From NCBI GenBank assembly GCA_035448625.1, contig DAOTJI010000018.1:1-38210 (forward strand): 38,210 nt of DNA, in the 5' to 3' direction. Positions within the stretch are counted from its first letter, which is position 1. Each line of letters begins with the position of its first letter. The notes under the pieces are model-generated. The model was given only the letters and a program-made list of their open reading frames with translations. It was not told the DNA's origin and did no database searches. A program made the translations under genes and the position numbers. Origin of the DNA: UBA8904 sp035448625. Its GTDB lineage: Bacteria > Desulfobacterota > Syntrophia > Syntrophales > Smithellaceae. Below are positions 1 to 8,145 of the stretch, one piece after another.

Positions 1-4
1 TGGA

Positions 5-22
5 CCCCGGCTTTCGCCGGGG
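5..22. repeat. Short GC-rich palindromic repeat (REP-like)
   Basis: A perfect 7-base inverted repeat, CCCCGGC and GCCGGGG, encloses a TTTC loop and is followed by GTGACG. This pattern resembles the short extragenic palindromes scattered through many proteobacterial genomes. It lies at the window edge, so its full extent and any partner copy cannot be seen. It could also act as a terminator stem for an upstream gene, but no T-run follows it on the plus strand. Confidence 0.55.
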
Positions 23-63
23 TGACGGTGTGGGTTGCTTTTTACGAGGTCGTCAGATTTGAA

Positions 64-150
64 TTTTGTCATTTCGAGGAGCGTGAGCGACGAGAAATCT
101 TAATGCTTGTGAAGATTGATAGGTTTCTCCCTTCGGTCGAAATGACAAAA
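64..150. repeat. Long inverted-repeat element (REP/MITE-like)
   Basis: Outer arms TTTTGTCATTTCGA (64-77) and TCGAAATGACAAAA (137-150) are perfect 14-base inverted complements. A second inner pair, cgagaaatct (91-100) against aggtttctcc (121-130), matches at 8 of 10 bases. The whole could fold into a long imperfect hairpin about 87 bases long. The GTCATTTCGA...TCGAAATGAC pattern resembles dispersed intergenic palindromes known from many bacteria. No protein is encoded. No second copy was seen in this window, so its repeat status is inferred from its form. Confidence 0.6.
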
Positions 151-305
151 ATGGCCGTTATTCAAAGCTCTCAAGACATGGACGATCCGGAAGAGGCTTT
201 TCCCGCCGGCAATCATTCCGATATCCGGATCGATCAGGCTCCAGCTTAACCGGAGAGCCGAACGGTTTTAGAAATTCACGACGCTGTATCAGGAGTGAAT
301 AAACG
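151..305. other. Non-coding stretch upstream of the arn operon
   Basis: With the two palindromic elements before it, this makes about 305 bases without a convincing gene. An open frame at 22-249 starts inside the first palindrome and runs through the second, so it is not credible. I see no strong -35/-10 pair. The last part carries the arnT ribosome binding site AGGAG at 291-295. The operon promoter may therefore lie within the repeats or outside the window. Confidence 0.5.
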
Positions 306-1985
306 ATGAAGAAAAAAGCGGTTTTGTGGATCGTGCCTTTCCTTCTTTATGTCGCCCTGCTGGGGGTTATGCCGCAGATGGAGCCTGATGAGGTGCGCTA
401 CAGTCTGATTGCCTCCGCAATGAACGAAACAGGCAGCTATGTAACCCCCAAAATCAAAAATACCGTCTACCTGGAAAAACCGCCGCTGGTTTCCTGGGTG
501 ACGGCGGCAGCCTTTAAAATCTTCGGAGAAAATGACTTTTCTGCCCGGCTGTTTTCCGGTCTTTGCGCCTGGGGGTGTATTCTGCTGGTATTTTGGATCG
601 GACGGCGCTTCCGTGATGAAAAAACCGGCCTGTATGCAGCGGCCGTCCTTACCATTTCCGCTTTCCCGTTTGCGCTGGGCAGAATCAATATCCTGGACAT
701 GCCGCTTACCCTGTTTCTTTGTCTGGCCATCTGGCTGGGATACCTGTCCGTGACGGAGGAAAAGAAAAGGCTGCTTTCTTACGGGTTTTATTTCGCATGC
801 GCCTTGGCTTTTCTGACCAAGGGAATGATCGGCGTCGTTTTTCCTTTTGCTGTTCTGGGGATCTGGCTCGTCTGGGAACGTCGCTGGCGTTTGCTCCCGC
901 GGTTGATTTCCCCCGCTGGAATTATCATTTTTCTGGCCGTGGTTTGCCCATGGCTTTATCTGGCGCAAAAAGAGAATCCGGATTTCCTGTGGTTTTTCTT
1001 TGTGCGGGAACACTTCCTGCGCTTTACGACGCAGATGCACGGCAAGACGGAGCCGTTTTATTATTTTCTGCCCGTGTTGATCGGCGGCACCCTTCCCTGG
1101 TCAATTTTTCTGATCCGCGCCTGGCAGCCGGGAAAATGGAAAGAGCAGTTGTTCAGGAAAGAGGAGAACCGGTTTCTGGCTGTTTGGTTTTTATTTATTT
1201 TTCTCTTTTATACGGTTTCCTCTTCTAAACTTGTCACCTATATTGCGCCGGTGTTTCTGCCCGCAGCGCTTTTTGCGGGCTGCATCTTTCGCGGCTACGA
1301 CGAAGCTCCGGCGCAGCCGACCGGAAGACGGAAAATCCTCTACAGTCTTCTGGCGTGGGGCCAGTTCCTGATCGTGGGCGCCGCTCTTCTTTTGTCGCCG
1401 ATTGTCAAATCGCATCATGATCCTTCCAGGGGGTTGGTCATCATGATTTCAGACCTCTGGTGGATCTACCTTTTGCCGGTGTTTCTGGCGGCGGGGTTGA
1501 TGATTTTTCTTCCGGATTGGATTGTCCGCCGAAAGGGCGCGGGCTGGTTTCCCTCCCTGTATCTGCTTTGCTGCATTTTCCTTGCGGGTTTTCTCTTTCC
1601 TCTCAATGATTTTTTGTATCCCTACCGCAGCGCGCTGGTTGCGAAAGAGGCGATTGCGCGGTACGTGCCGCAAGGAAAGCTTTTGTATCAGTACCGCGTC
1701 AATTTCTACGGAATTGATTTTTACAACAAAATCCGAACGCCCATTGTCGAGGATTTTGGCGAATTGAGTGAAGGCATTGCAAAACTGCCGGAGGCCGAAA
1801 GAAAAAAATATTTTCTTTCAAGACAGGATTTCTTTGCAAAATGCAGGCAGGAAAAAGAGGTTTACTGCATTACACAGCACGAAAAAAGGCTCAAAGACCT
1901 GCGGGAACAGTTTGCAGGAATGGATATGCTCTGGGAAAACGGCGCGTTTTATCTGCTGCGCATTCGAAATCAGCCAAAGGATTGA
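306..1985 (+). CDS. arnT: ArnT-like undecaprenyl phosphate-Ara4N:lipid A Ara4N transferase
   Basis: This 559-residue integral membrane glycosyltransferase belongs to the PMT/ArnT (GT83) family. It would move 4-amino-4-deoxy-L-arabinose from undecaprenyl phosphate onto lipid A at the periplasmic face. The N-terminal half holds many hydrophobic helices. The acidic EPDE motif (residues 26-29) lies in the first periplasmic loop, followed by YLEKPP (55-60). Further conserved blocks are FLTKG and, near 220-260, a WFFFVREH block followed by a GGTLPW block. Length is close to E. coli ArnT (550). The ATG has AGGAG nine bases upstream. It is the first gene of a tight operon whose other members make the donor lipid, which supports ArnT over a generic mannosyltransferase. 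Acceptor specificity is inferred. Confidence 0.88.
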   Translation: MKKKAVLWIVPFLLYVALLGVMPQMEPDEVRYSLIASAMNETGSYVTPKIKNTVYLEKPPLVSWVTAAAFKIFGENDFSARLFSGLCAWGCILLVFWIGRRFRDEKTGLYAAAVLTISAFPFALGRINILDMPLTLFLCLAIWLGYLSVTEEKKRLLSYGFYFACALAFLTKGMIGVVFPFAVLGIWLVWERRWRLLPRLISPAGIIIFLAVVCPWLYLAQKENPDFLWFFFVREHFLRFTTQMHGKTEPFYYFLPVLIGGTLPWSIFLIRAWQPGKWKEQLFRKEENRFLAVWFLFIFLFYTVSSSKLVTYIAPVFLPAALFAGCIFRGYDEAPAQPTGRRKILYSLLAWGQFLIVGAALLLSPIVKSHHDPSRGLVIMISDLWWIYLLPVFLAAGLMIFLPDWIVRRKGAGWFPSLYLLCCIFLAGFLFPLNDFLYPYRSALVAKEAIARYVPQGKLLYQYRVNFYGIDFYNKIRTPIVEDFGELSEGIAKLPEAERKKYFLSRQDFFAKCRQEKEVYCITQHEKRLKDLREQFAGMDMLWENGAFYLLRIRNQPKD

Positions 1986-1991
1986 TGCCCT

Positions 1992-3143
1992 ATGAAGATT
2001 CGTAAAGATTTTCTGCCGTTCAGCCGCCCGTCCATCGGGGAGACGGAGATTAACGCCGTGGCGGCCTGCCTGAAATCCGGATGGATCACCACCGGCGCCC
2101 TTTGCAAGGCGTTCGAAGAACAGTTGTGCGCGCTGACCGGCGCTCCCCGCGCCGTCTCGCTCAGTTCGGCCACAGCCGGAATGCATCTGATGCTTACGGC
2201 CCTGAACGTCGGGCCGGGCGATGAAGTGATCACGCCGTCGATGACGTTTGCCTCGACCGTCAACCTGATCGCCCTTCGTCAGGCAAAGCCCGTGTTTGTC
2301 GATGTTGATTACGGGACGCTCAACATGGACTGTGAGGCGATGGAAGAAAAAATTACCGAACGGACCAAAGTGATGATTCCCGTTCATTTTGCCGGCGCTC
2401 CGGCGGACATGGACCGAGTCAACCGGCTGGCCCGGAAATATTCCCTGAAGGTCATTGAAGACGCGGCCCACGCGGTCGGCACGTCCTACAAAGGGACGCA
2501 CGCGGGCGGCTTTGGCCATCCCGCAATCTTTTCCTTTCACCCGATCAAAAACATTACGACCGGAGAAGGAGGCATGATTACGCTGAACAGCGCCGCTGTG
2601 GAAAAGAAATTGCGTTTGACGCGATTCCATGGAATAGAAAGAGACGCTTGGAAACGGTACGGCAAGGGGGGGAATCCTTCCTATGACATCGCAGAGCCGG
2701 GCTACAAGTACAACATGCCGGACCTGCTGGCGGCGCTGGGGCTGGCGCAGATGGAGCGATGGCGGGAGCTCAATGCAAGGCGGCGAGTTCTGGCGGGGCT
2801 TTACTTCGACGGTCTGCGGGGGACAGAGGGCCTCGATTTGCCTGAAGTTCCTTCCTATGACCACGTTCATGCCTGGCATTTGTTTGTGGTCAAGGTCACG
2901 GGGATGTCCCGGGATCTTTTCATGCAGAAACTGGCGGATCACAATATCGGCTACGGCTTGCATTTTCCGCCTGCGCACAAATTGTCGTATGTGAAGAAGC
3001 GATTCGGCGTCAGGGCGGCGTCTCTTCCACAAACAAACCTGGCTGCAGATCGAATCATTTCTCTGCCTTTATTTCCGGATATGACGGAAAATGACGTTCA
3101 CTATGTTTGCGGGGCCATAAAGGAGATTTTGAAAAATGCCTGA
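1992..3143 (+). CDS. arnB: ArnB, UDP-Ara4O C-4'' aminotransferase
   Basis: This 383-residue PLP-dependent aminotransferase of the DegT/DnrJ/EryC1 family transaminates UDP-4-keto-arabinose to UDP-Ara4N with glutamate. The PLP lysine is K186 in SFHPIKNITTGEGG, nearly identical to the E. coli ArnB block around K188. The substrate-pocket run GSGWITTG-like (residues 30-35, GWITTG) and the DAAHA block (157-161) are present. It starts six bases after arnT and overlaps arnC by eight bases. The whole protein aligns by eye with ArnB from end to end. Related aminotransferases (PseC, WecE, RfbE) are alternatives, but the flanking arnT, arnC, arnA and arnD genes fix the assignment. Confidence 0.93.
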   Translation: MKIRKDFLPFSRPSIGETEINAVAACLKSGWITTGALCKAFEEQLCALTGAPRAVSLSSATAGMHLMLTALNVGPGDEVITPSMTFASTVNLIALRQAKPVFVDVDYGTLNMDCEAMEEKITERTKVMIPVHFAGAPADMDRVNRLARKYSLKVIEDAAHAVGTSYKGTHAGGFGHPAIFSFHPIKNITTGEGGMITLNSAAVEKKLRLTRFHGIERDAWKRYGKGGNPSYDIAEPGYKYNMPDLLAALGLAQMERWRELNARRRVLAGLYFDGLRGTEGLDLPEVPSYDHVHAWHLFVVKVTGMSRDLFMQKLADHNIGYGLHFPPAHKLSYVKKRFGVRAASLPQTNLAADRIISLPLFPDMTENDVHYVCGAIKEILKNA

Positions 3144-4086
3144 AATGCGGATCTCGGTGGTGATTCCGGTGTACAATGAGGAAGCCAACCTCAAGGCGCT
3201 GATGGGCCGGCTGCTGCCCGTGATGGAGTCTCTGGCCAAACCGTTTGAAATTATCCTGGTGGACGACGGCAGCCGCGACCGGTCGCTTGCGCTTTTGAAG
3301 GAATTTACGTCACACCCGTCGATCCGGGTAGTGGAGCTGACACGCAATTACGGCCAGCACGCCGCGATCATGGCGGGATTTTCGATCCTGCGAGGCGACA
3401 TGGTGCTGACGATGGACGCGGATCTGCAGAATCCGCCTGAAGAAATCCCGAACCTTGTCCGTGTGATGGAAGAGGGGGGATACGATGTCGTCGGCACGAT
3501 CCGCAAGGGGCGCAAAGATTCTTTTCTGCGCATCCTTCCTTCCAAAATGATCAATGTCGTCGCGCGAAAAATCACCGGCGTCAGCATGCGCGACTGGGGC
3601 TGCATGCTGCGGGCGTACAGTCGCCCGGTCGTGGAGCGGATGCTCGCCTGCCACGAACAGGCGACCTTTATTCCCGCCCTGGCCACCGTTTTTGCCAAGC
3701 GGGTGACGGAAATCGAAGTGGCGCACGAAGAGCGGTTCGGCGGCAAATCCAACTATCCGTTAAGGAAGCTCATCAATCTGCAATTTGATCTGGTGGCGTC
3801 CTTCTCGGATTTTCCCATTAAGCTGATCATGTACGGCGGGATTCTGATGTCGCTTCTGGGCGTGTGCTTCGGCGCGTTTCTGGCGGTCGCCCGCCTCGTT
3901 TACGGTGTGCGCTGGGCGGCGGAAGGCATCTTTTCGCTGTTTGCGATTTTGTTTGTCTTCGTCGGTCTCCAGTTTTTTGCCCTGGGCGTGATCGGCGAGT
4001 ATATCGGCCGGATCTTTCGGGAAGTCCGCAAAAGGCCGGAATTCGTTATTGAACGCATTTACGGTCTGCACGAGGATCGTCCGTGA
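3136..4086 (+). CDS. arnC: ArnC, undecaprenyl-phosphate 4-deoxy-4-formamido-L-arabinose transferase
   Basis: This 316-residue GT2 enzyme has a cytoplasmic DPM1-like catalytic domain (residues 5-215) and two C-terminal membrane helices (about 229-252 and 264-288). It would link UDP-formylated Ara4N to undecaprenyl phosphate on the inner face of the inner membrane. Visible motifs are VVIPVYNEE (8-16), VDDGS (42-46) and the metal-binding DAD (94-96) in MDADLQNPPEE. E. coli ArnC is 322 residues. The start codon overlaps the end of arnB, with AGGAG ten bases upstream inside arnB. Dolichyl-phosphate-mannose synthase-like or GtrB-like enzymes share this fold, so the substrate is assigned from the operon. 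Confidence 0.88.
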   Translation: MPEMRISVVIPVYNEEANLKALMGRLLPVMESLAKPFEIILVDDGSRDRSLALLKEFTSHPSIRVVELTRNYGQHAAIMAGFSILRGDMVLTMDADLQNPPEEIPNLVRVMEEGGYDVVGTIRKGRKDSFLRILPSKMINVVARKITGVSMRDWGCMLRAYSRPVVERMLACHEQATFIPALATVFAKRVTEIEVAHEERFGGKSNYPLRKLINLQFDLVASFSDFPIKLIMYGGILMSLLGVCFGAFLAVARLVYGVRWAAEGIFSLFAILFVFVGLQFFALGVIGEYIGRIFREVRKRPEFVIERIYGLHEDRP

Positions 4087-5000
4087 AAGCGATTGTTTTG
4101 GCCTATCACAATATGGGGCTGGCGGGTCTTGCCGCTCTCCGGCGGCACGGCTTTGACATTGCCGCCGTCTTCACGCATCAAGACGACCCTCAGGAAAACT
4201 GCTGGTTCGGCTCCGTGAAGGACTGGGCGGAAAATCAGGGGATTGACTGCGCGACCGACGCGGTCAACTCGCCCCAGACGATTGAAAAAATAAAACGCCT
4301 TCAGCCGGATGTCCTTTTTTCCTTTTACTACCGGAACATGGTTCGTCCGGAGGTTCTGGCGATTCCCCGCATCGGCGCTTTCAATCTGCACGGCTCGCTT
4401 CTGCCGTCTTACCGGGGCAGGTGTCCGGTCAACTGGGTGCTCGTCAACGGAGAGGAAGAGACAGGCGTCACGCTGCATGATATGGTGGAAAAACCGGACG
4501 CGGGCGACATCGTTGGCCAAAAAGCCGTGAAAATTGATTTTGAGGATACGGCGCGAACGCTGTACGACAAGCTCTGCAAGGCGGCAGGCGGGCTGCTCGA
4601 CGAGTTGCTCCCCGAAATGAAGAAAGGAAAAATTCCGCGCATCAAGCAGGACCTTTCCCGGGGAAGCTATTACGGCGGCCGCAAGCCGGAAGACGGGCGC
4701 ATTTTCTGGAGTGAGAGCGCCCTCCACATCTACAACCTGATCCGGGCCGTGACGGAGCCGTATCCGGGCGCGTATGCCTTTGCCGAAAGCGGCGAAAAAA
4801 TAATGGTCTGGCGGGCCAGGCCGGATTCGTCGAAAGCCGGAGGCGGACCGGGCGACGTGATCCTTGACGGGCAATCCGTGCTTGTGAAAACCGGTGATGG
4901 TGCTATAAGGCTTCTGGAGATCGAAGCATCCGGGGCAAGATGGAAGGATGCGGGGATCAGGGACTATTTTCAACAGGGAAAGGTGAAGAAACTGACATGA
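4083..5000 (+). CDS. arnA: Stand-alone UDP-Ara4N formyltransferase (ArnA N-terminal domain)
   Basis: This 305-residue protein matches only the N-terminal half of E. coli ArnA. It would N-formylate UDP-Ara4N with 10-formyl-tetrahydrofolate. The catalytic triad is intact: N101 and H103 in FNLHGSLLPSYRGR, and D139 in KPDAGD, equivalent to N102, H104 and D140 of E. coli ArnA. An OB-like C-terminal region follows (about 205-300). The start is GTG within the arnC stop (GTGA, 4-base overlap), and its own stop overlaps the next gene (ATGA). Methionyl-tRNA formyltransferase shares the fold, but the Ara4N context and the close match around the triad favour ArnA. In enterobacteria this is fused to the decarboxylase; here it is separate. 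Confidence 0.9.
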   Translation: MKAIVLAYHNMGLAGLAALRRHGFDIAAVFTHQDDPQENCWFGSVKDWAENQGIDCATDAVNSPQTIEKIKRLQPDVLFSFYYRNMVRPEVLAIPRIGAFNLHGSLLPSYRGRCPVNWVLVNGEEETGVTLHDMVEKPDAGDIVGQKAVKIDFEDTARTLYDKLCKAAGGLLDELLPEMKKGKIPRIKQDLSRGSYYGGRKPEDGRIFWSESALHIYNLIRAVTEPYPGAYAFAESGEKIMVWRARPDSSKAGGGPGDVILDGQSVLVKTGDGAIRLLEIEASGARWKDAGIRDYFQQGKVKKLT

Positions 5001-6031
5001 AGATATTAATACTGGGCGTCAACGGGTTCATCGGGCATCATCTGGTCAACCGGATTCTGGCCGAGAAGCCGGACTGGCAGGTGTTCGGAATGGATCTGGG
5101 AACGGAGCGGATCGGCGCCGCCCTGCACAATCCCCGCTTTAATTTTCTGGAGGGGGATATTTCCATCAACCGGGAATGGATTGAATACCATATCAAAAAA
5201 TGTGACGTCATCATGCCGCTGGTGGCGATCGCCACCCCCAAGGCTTACGTGGAAGACCCCATCGGCGTCTATCACCTGGATTTTGAAATGAACATCAACA
5301 TTGTCAAGCAGTGCGTCAAATACCACAAGCGCGTTGTCTTTCCCTCCACGTCGGAAGTCTACGGCGCCTGCGCCGATCCGGAGTTTGACGAAGACGAAAG
5401 CTATCTGTCGGTGGGGCCGATTCGCAAGGAGCGCTGGATTTATTCCTGCTGCAAGCAGCTCCTCGACCGCGTGATTTACGGGTACGGGACTCGGGGCCAT
5501 CTGGAGTTCACGCTGTTTCGGCCGTTCAACTGGATCGGGCCCAGGCTGGATTCACTCGATACGGCCAAGGAAGGAAGCTCGCGCGTCGTCACACAGTTCA
5601 TCGCCGAGCTGCTGCTGAAGCGGCCGATCAATCTGGTGGACGGCGGCCGGCAGAAGCGCTGCTTTACCTATGTCGATGACGGCATCGCCGCGCTGATGAA
5701 GATTCTGGAAAACCAAGGGAATGTCTGCGCAAACCAGATCATCAACATCGGCAACCCGGACAATGAATGTTCGGTGAAGGAACTGGCGGCGCTTCTCAAA
5801 AAGCTGTTCCAGGAGCACCCCGACCATCAGGGGGATTCGACCTATTCGGACATTGTCGAAATCCCCGCGGATATCTATTACGGAAAAGGCTATCAGGATA
5901 TTTACACGCGCAAGCCCCGGATCGAAAAGGCCAGAACCCTGCTTGGCTGGGAGCCCAAAATCGGACTTCTGGAATCCCTGCGCCTGACGCTCGATTCTTT
6001 TCTGGAAGAAAACAAAGCGGCGGTGCTTTAG
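4997..6031 (+). CDS. arnA: Stand-alone UDP-glucuronate decarboxylase (ArnA C-terminal domain)
   Basis: This 344-residue short-chain dehydrogenase/reductase matches the C-terminal half of ArnA. It would oxidatively decarboxylate UDP-glucuronate to UDP-4-keto-arabinose, the substrate of ArnB. The NAD-binding GVNGFIG is at residues 7-13. The active-site block PSTSEVYG holds S119 and E120, and Y149 and K153 form the YxxxK pair in YSCCKQLLDR. The KRCFTYVDDG block carries the conserved arginine needed for decarboxylation. The ATG at 4997 overlaps the preceding TGA as ATGA. The frame stays open upstream to 4940, but the Rossmann fold starts exactly at 4997. UDP-xylose synthase is a relative, but the operon favours ArnA. 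Confidence 0.9.
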   Translation: MKILILGVNGFIGHHLVNRILAEKPDWQVFGMDLGTERIGAALHNPRFNFLEGDISINREWIEYHIKKCDVIMPLVAIATPKAYVEDPIGVYHLDFEMNINIVKQCVKYHKRVVFPSTSEVYGACADPEFDEDESYLSVGPIRKERWIYSCCKQLLDRVIYGYGTRGHLEFTLFRPFNWIGPRLDSLDTAKEGSSRVVTQFIAELLLKRPINLVDGGRQKRCFTYVDDGIAALMKILENQGNVCANQIINIGNPDNECSVKELAALLKKLFQEHPDHQGDSTYSDIVEIPADIYYGKGYQDIYTRKPRIEKARTLLGWEPKIGLLESLRLTLDSFLEENKAAVL

Positions 6032-6054
6032 CCGAACGAAAAGCGGAATCATCG

Positions 6055-6912
6055 ATGGGCAGGCTCGGGCTTAAAATCGACGTAGACACCTATGCGGGAA
6101 TGAAAAACGGTGTTCCCCGCCTTTTGCGCGTCCTTAAGGATTTTTCCGTTCGGGGAACGTTTTTTTTAAGCATCGGGCCGGACAATTCCGGACGCGCCGT
6201 CCTGCAGCTCATCAAAAATCCCCTGTTTTTGAAAAAAATGGTGCGGACCCGGGCGCCCAGCCTGTACGGCTGGAAAACGGCGCTGTACGGGACGATTCTT
6301 CCCGCTCCGATGATCGCGCTTTCCTTTCCGGGCCTGGTCCGTCAAATCCTCGACGAGGGTCACGACGTCCAGTTTCACGCCTGGGACCACCGCCGCTGGC
6401 AGGATGACCTTCCGAAAAAATCCGAGGCGTGGATCGAAGACTGGTTTGACAGGGGAATCGAAGGATTTGCGAAACTCACGGGACAGAAACCGGCCGCGTT
6501 CGGCGCCCCTTCCTGGTTGATGGACGACCGTGTTTTGCGAATCATCCGGAAATATCCGTTCGAATATCTCAGTTGTACGCGGGCCAAAACGCCGTTTATC
6601 CACACCTCGCTCCATCTTCCGGAAATTCCCTCCGATCTGCCCTGCTTTGAAGAGCTTGACTTTCAAAGCGGTCCGGCCGCGATCGCCGGTTTAATGAGCG
6701 ACGGAGGGGACCACGTTCTTCCGGTCCATGCCGAGGTGGAGGGGGGGATCTTTGAAGAGAAATTCCGGGAACTTTTGCGGAAGGCGTTGACGGCGGGAAT
6801 GGAAGTGACGGGGCTGGGCGATCTCAAAAAAGCCCTGAACATGGATTCGCTCCCCGTACGAAAATACAAAATGGCTCTGCTTCCCGGCAGACATTCTTTG
6901 TGCGCGGTATGA
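6055..6912 (+). CDS. arnD: ArnD, 4-deoxy-4-formamido-L-arabinose-phosphoundecaprenol deformylase
   Basis: This 285-residue NodB/polysaccharide-deacetylase-family protein would strip the formyl group from undecaprenyl-phosphate-Ara4FN to give the ArnT donor. It aligns with E. coli ArnD from the first residues: GLKIDVDTYAG (residues 5-15), GVPRLL (19-24), SIGPDN (39-44) and SLYGWK (69-74). D9 and D11, plus H108 and H112 in HAWDHRRW, are the likely base and metal ligands. HAEVEGG follows near 225. The frame is open upstream into the decarboxylase gene, but homology begins at the ATG at 6055, 23 bases after that gene. The ribosome binding site is weak (GCGGAA). arnE, arnF and ugd are not found in the window. 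Confidence 0.88.
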   Translation: MGRLGLKIDVDTYAGMKNGVPRLLRVLKDFSVRGTFFLSIGPDNSGRAVLQLIKNPLFLKKMVRTRAPSLYGWKTALYGTILPAPMIALSFPGLVRQILDEGHDVQFHAWDHRRWQDDLPKKSEAWIEDWFDRGIEGFAKLTGQKPAAFGAPSWLMDDRVLRIIRKYPFEYLSCTRAKTPFIHTSLHLPEIPSDLPCFEELDFQSGPAAIAGLMSDGGDHVLPVHAEVEGGIFEEKFRELLRKALTAGMEVTGLGDLKKALNMDSLPVRKYKMALLPGRHSLCAV

Positions 6913-6995
6913 AATAAGGCCGGATGAAATGTATAAGTATTTGATTCGGAAAGAAAATCATCATCGGTTCTTTTGGGGGCCGCCGCGACTACTTC

Positions 6996-7025
6996 TTGAC
7001 TTTGATTCTTCCCTGTGTTAGGAAT
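6996..7025 (+). promoter_or_regulatory. Weak candidate promoter for the M23 peptidase gene
   Basis: TTGACT at 6996-7001 is a good -35, but 17 bases on only TAGGAA is present, a poor -10 with three of six matches. It lies in the 165-base gap after arnD, where a new transcription unit is plausible. Treat it as a candidate only. Confidence 0.28.
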
Positions 7026-7077
7026 GCGCTACATTTTTGCCTGTTCATCTTCTTTACTTCGGTTTTTCAGGGGGAAA

Positions 7078-7983
7078 ATGTCCGACAACTTTTTTACACT
7101 GATGATTATACCCAGAAGAAAGAGTTCTGTAACCAAGATCTCTCTTTCGGGTAAACTGATTTATGGTCTCTGCGCCGGATCCATCCTGGCGGTTCTTCTA
7201 ACCCTTTATATTATTTATGATTACGCAGGCATTACCCGGGACCGCATGGAACTGTCCCGCCTTCGACAGCAGACCGCCCAGCAGACAAAAGAGATCAATG
7301 ACTTGGCCGTTAAAATTGATCAGTTTTCAGACCGCATGGAAGAGATCAAGCAATTTGACAAGAAATTACGGATCCTGGCATCGGAGCAGATCGGTCGGAA
7401 CGCCAAAACGCCGCTGGGTGTCGGAGGGTCCAATAACGATCGGATTCGTTTGCGGCAACTGATTGAGGAGGATCGGGAAAGTCTCGTTTCCGGCATGCGC
7501 GAGAGTATCAGCCGGCTGAACACCGAAGCCGACGAGAGAGAGGCGAGCTTCAACGAACTTCTTAAATTTCTCCGGGAGCAGAAATCCATGCTGGCCGCAA
7601 CGCCTTCCCTGTGGCCGGTCCGGGGCTGGGTCACCTCGGAATTCGGCATGCGGCGCAATCCGTTCGGAAGCGGCGTTGAGTTTCACAAGGGCATCGACAT
7701 CGCGTCGAGACCAGGCAAGGAAATTATAGCACCCGCAGACGGGTTTGTTTTGGAGGCTGCCTATCATTCCGACGACGGCAATGTCGTGAGAATTGAGCAT
7801 GGGTACGGAATTTCGACGAGTTACGCTCATTTGTCAAAGACCGCCGTAAAAGAAGGTATTCAGATCAGAAAAGGAGACGTGATCGGATATGTCGGCGACA
7901 GCGGCCGGAGTACCGGAGCGCATCTTCATTACAGCGTTTATATGAACAATGTTCCAGTCAATCCGAGAAAATACTTGAAATAA
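7078..7983 (+). CDS. Membrane-anchored M23 (LytM-type) peptidase with coiled coil
   Basis: This 301-residue envelope protein has a short cytoplasmic N-terminus, one membrane helix (about 27-47), a periplasmic helical or coiled-coil stretch (52-170) and a C-terminal M23 domain (about 180-300). Zinc motifs are complete: H203 and D207 in HKGID, H251 in YAHLS, and H282 and H284 in GAHLHYSV. It should therefore be an active peptidoglycan endopeptidase rather than an EnvC/NlpD-like activator. I chose the ATG at 7078 because AGGGGG precedes it and the N-terminus then resembles the FxxxIIPxR pattern of this family. The frame also stays open to a GTG at 7015. It lies upstream of secA with a separate promoter between them. 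Confidence 0.85.
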   Translation: MSDNFFTLMIIPRRKSSVTKISLSGKLIYGLCAGSILAVLLTLYIIYDYAGITRDRMELSRLRQQTAQQTKEINDLAVKIDQFSDRMEEIKQFDKKLRILASEQIGRNAKTPLGVGGSNNDRIRLRQLIEEDRESLVSGMRESISRLNTEADEREASFNELLKFLREQKSMLAATPSLWPVRGWVTSEFGMRRNPFGSGVEFHKGIDIASRPGKEIIAPADGFVLEAAYHSDDGNVVRIEHGYGISTSYAHLSKTAVKEGIQIRKGDVIGYVGDSGRSTGAHLHYSVYMNNVPVNPRKYLK

Positions 7984-8082
7984 TCCAACTACAAATTGAC
8001 AGGACTCAAGCCGCAGGCGTCGGGAGGCAGGCCGAAGCGTCGGCATATGCGGGAAAAGAATGCACCCGGTCAAATGAATGTT

Positions 8083-8110
8083 TTGGTTAAACGGCTAAAT
8101 ATGCTAAAAT
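8083..8110 (+). promoter_or_regulatory. Candidate sigma-70 promoter for secA
   Basis: TTGGTT (8083-8088) and TAAAAT (8105-8110) are separated by 16 bases, 35 bases before the secA ATG. The match is four of six and five of six. It sits in the only sizeable gap between the peptidase gene and secA. Confidence 0.45.
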
Positions 8111-8145
8111 CATCCGGTCAAAGCCGGGTTTTTTGAAAGGGCACC

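Noticed and set aside
22..249. Open frame of 75 codons at the left edge
   Set aside because: It starts with ATG/GTG-like codons inside one palindromic repeat and runs through the other, with no ribosome binding site and no recognisable protein family.
1818..3032. 404-codon open frame antisense to arnT and arnB
   Set aside because: It crosses the boundary of two operon genes and has no family resemblance.
4940..4996. Upstream extension of the UDP-glucuronate decarboxylase frame
   Set aside because: The Rossmann motif starts at the ATG at 4997, which overlaps the previous stop as ATGA; the extra 19 codons have no support.
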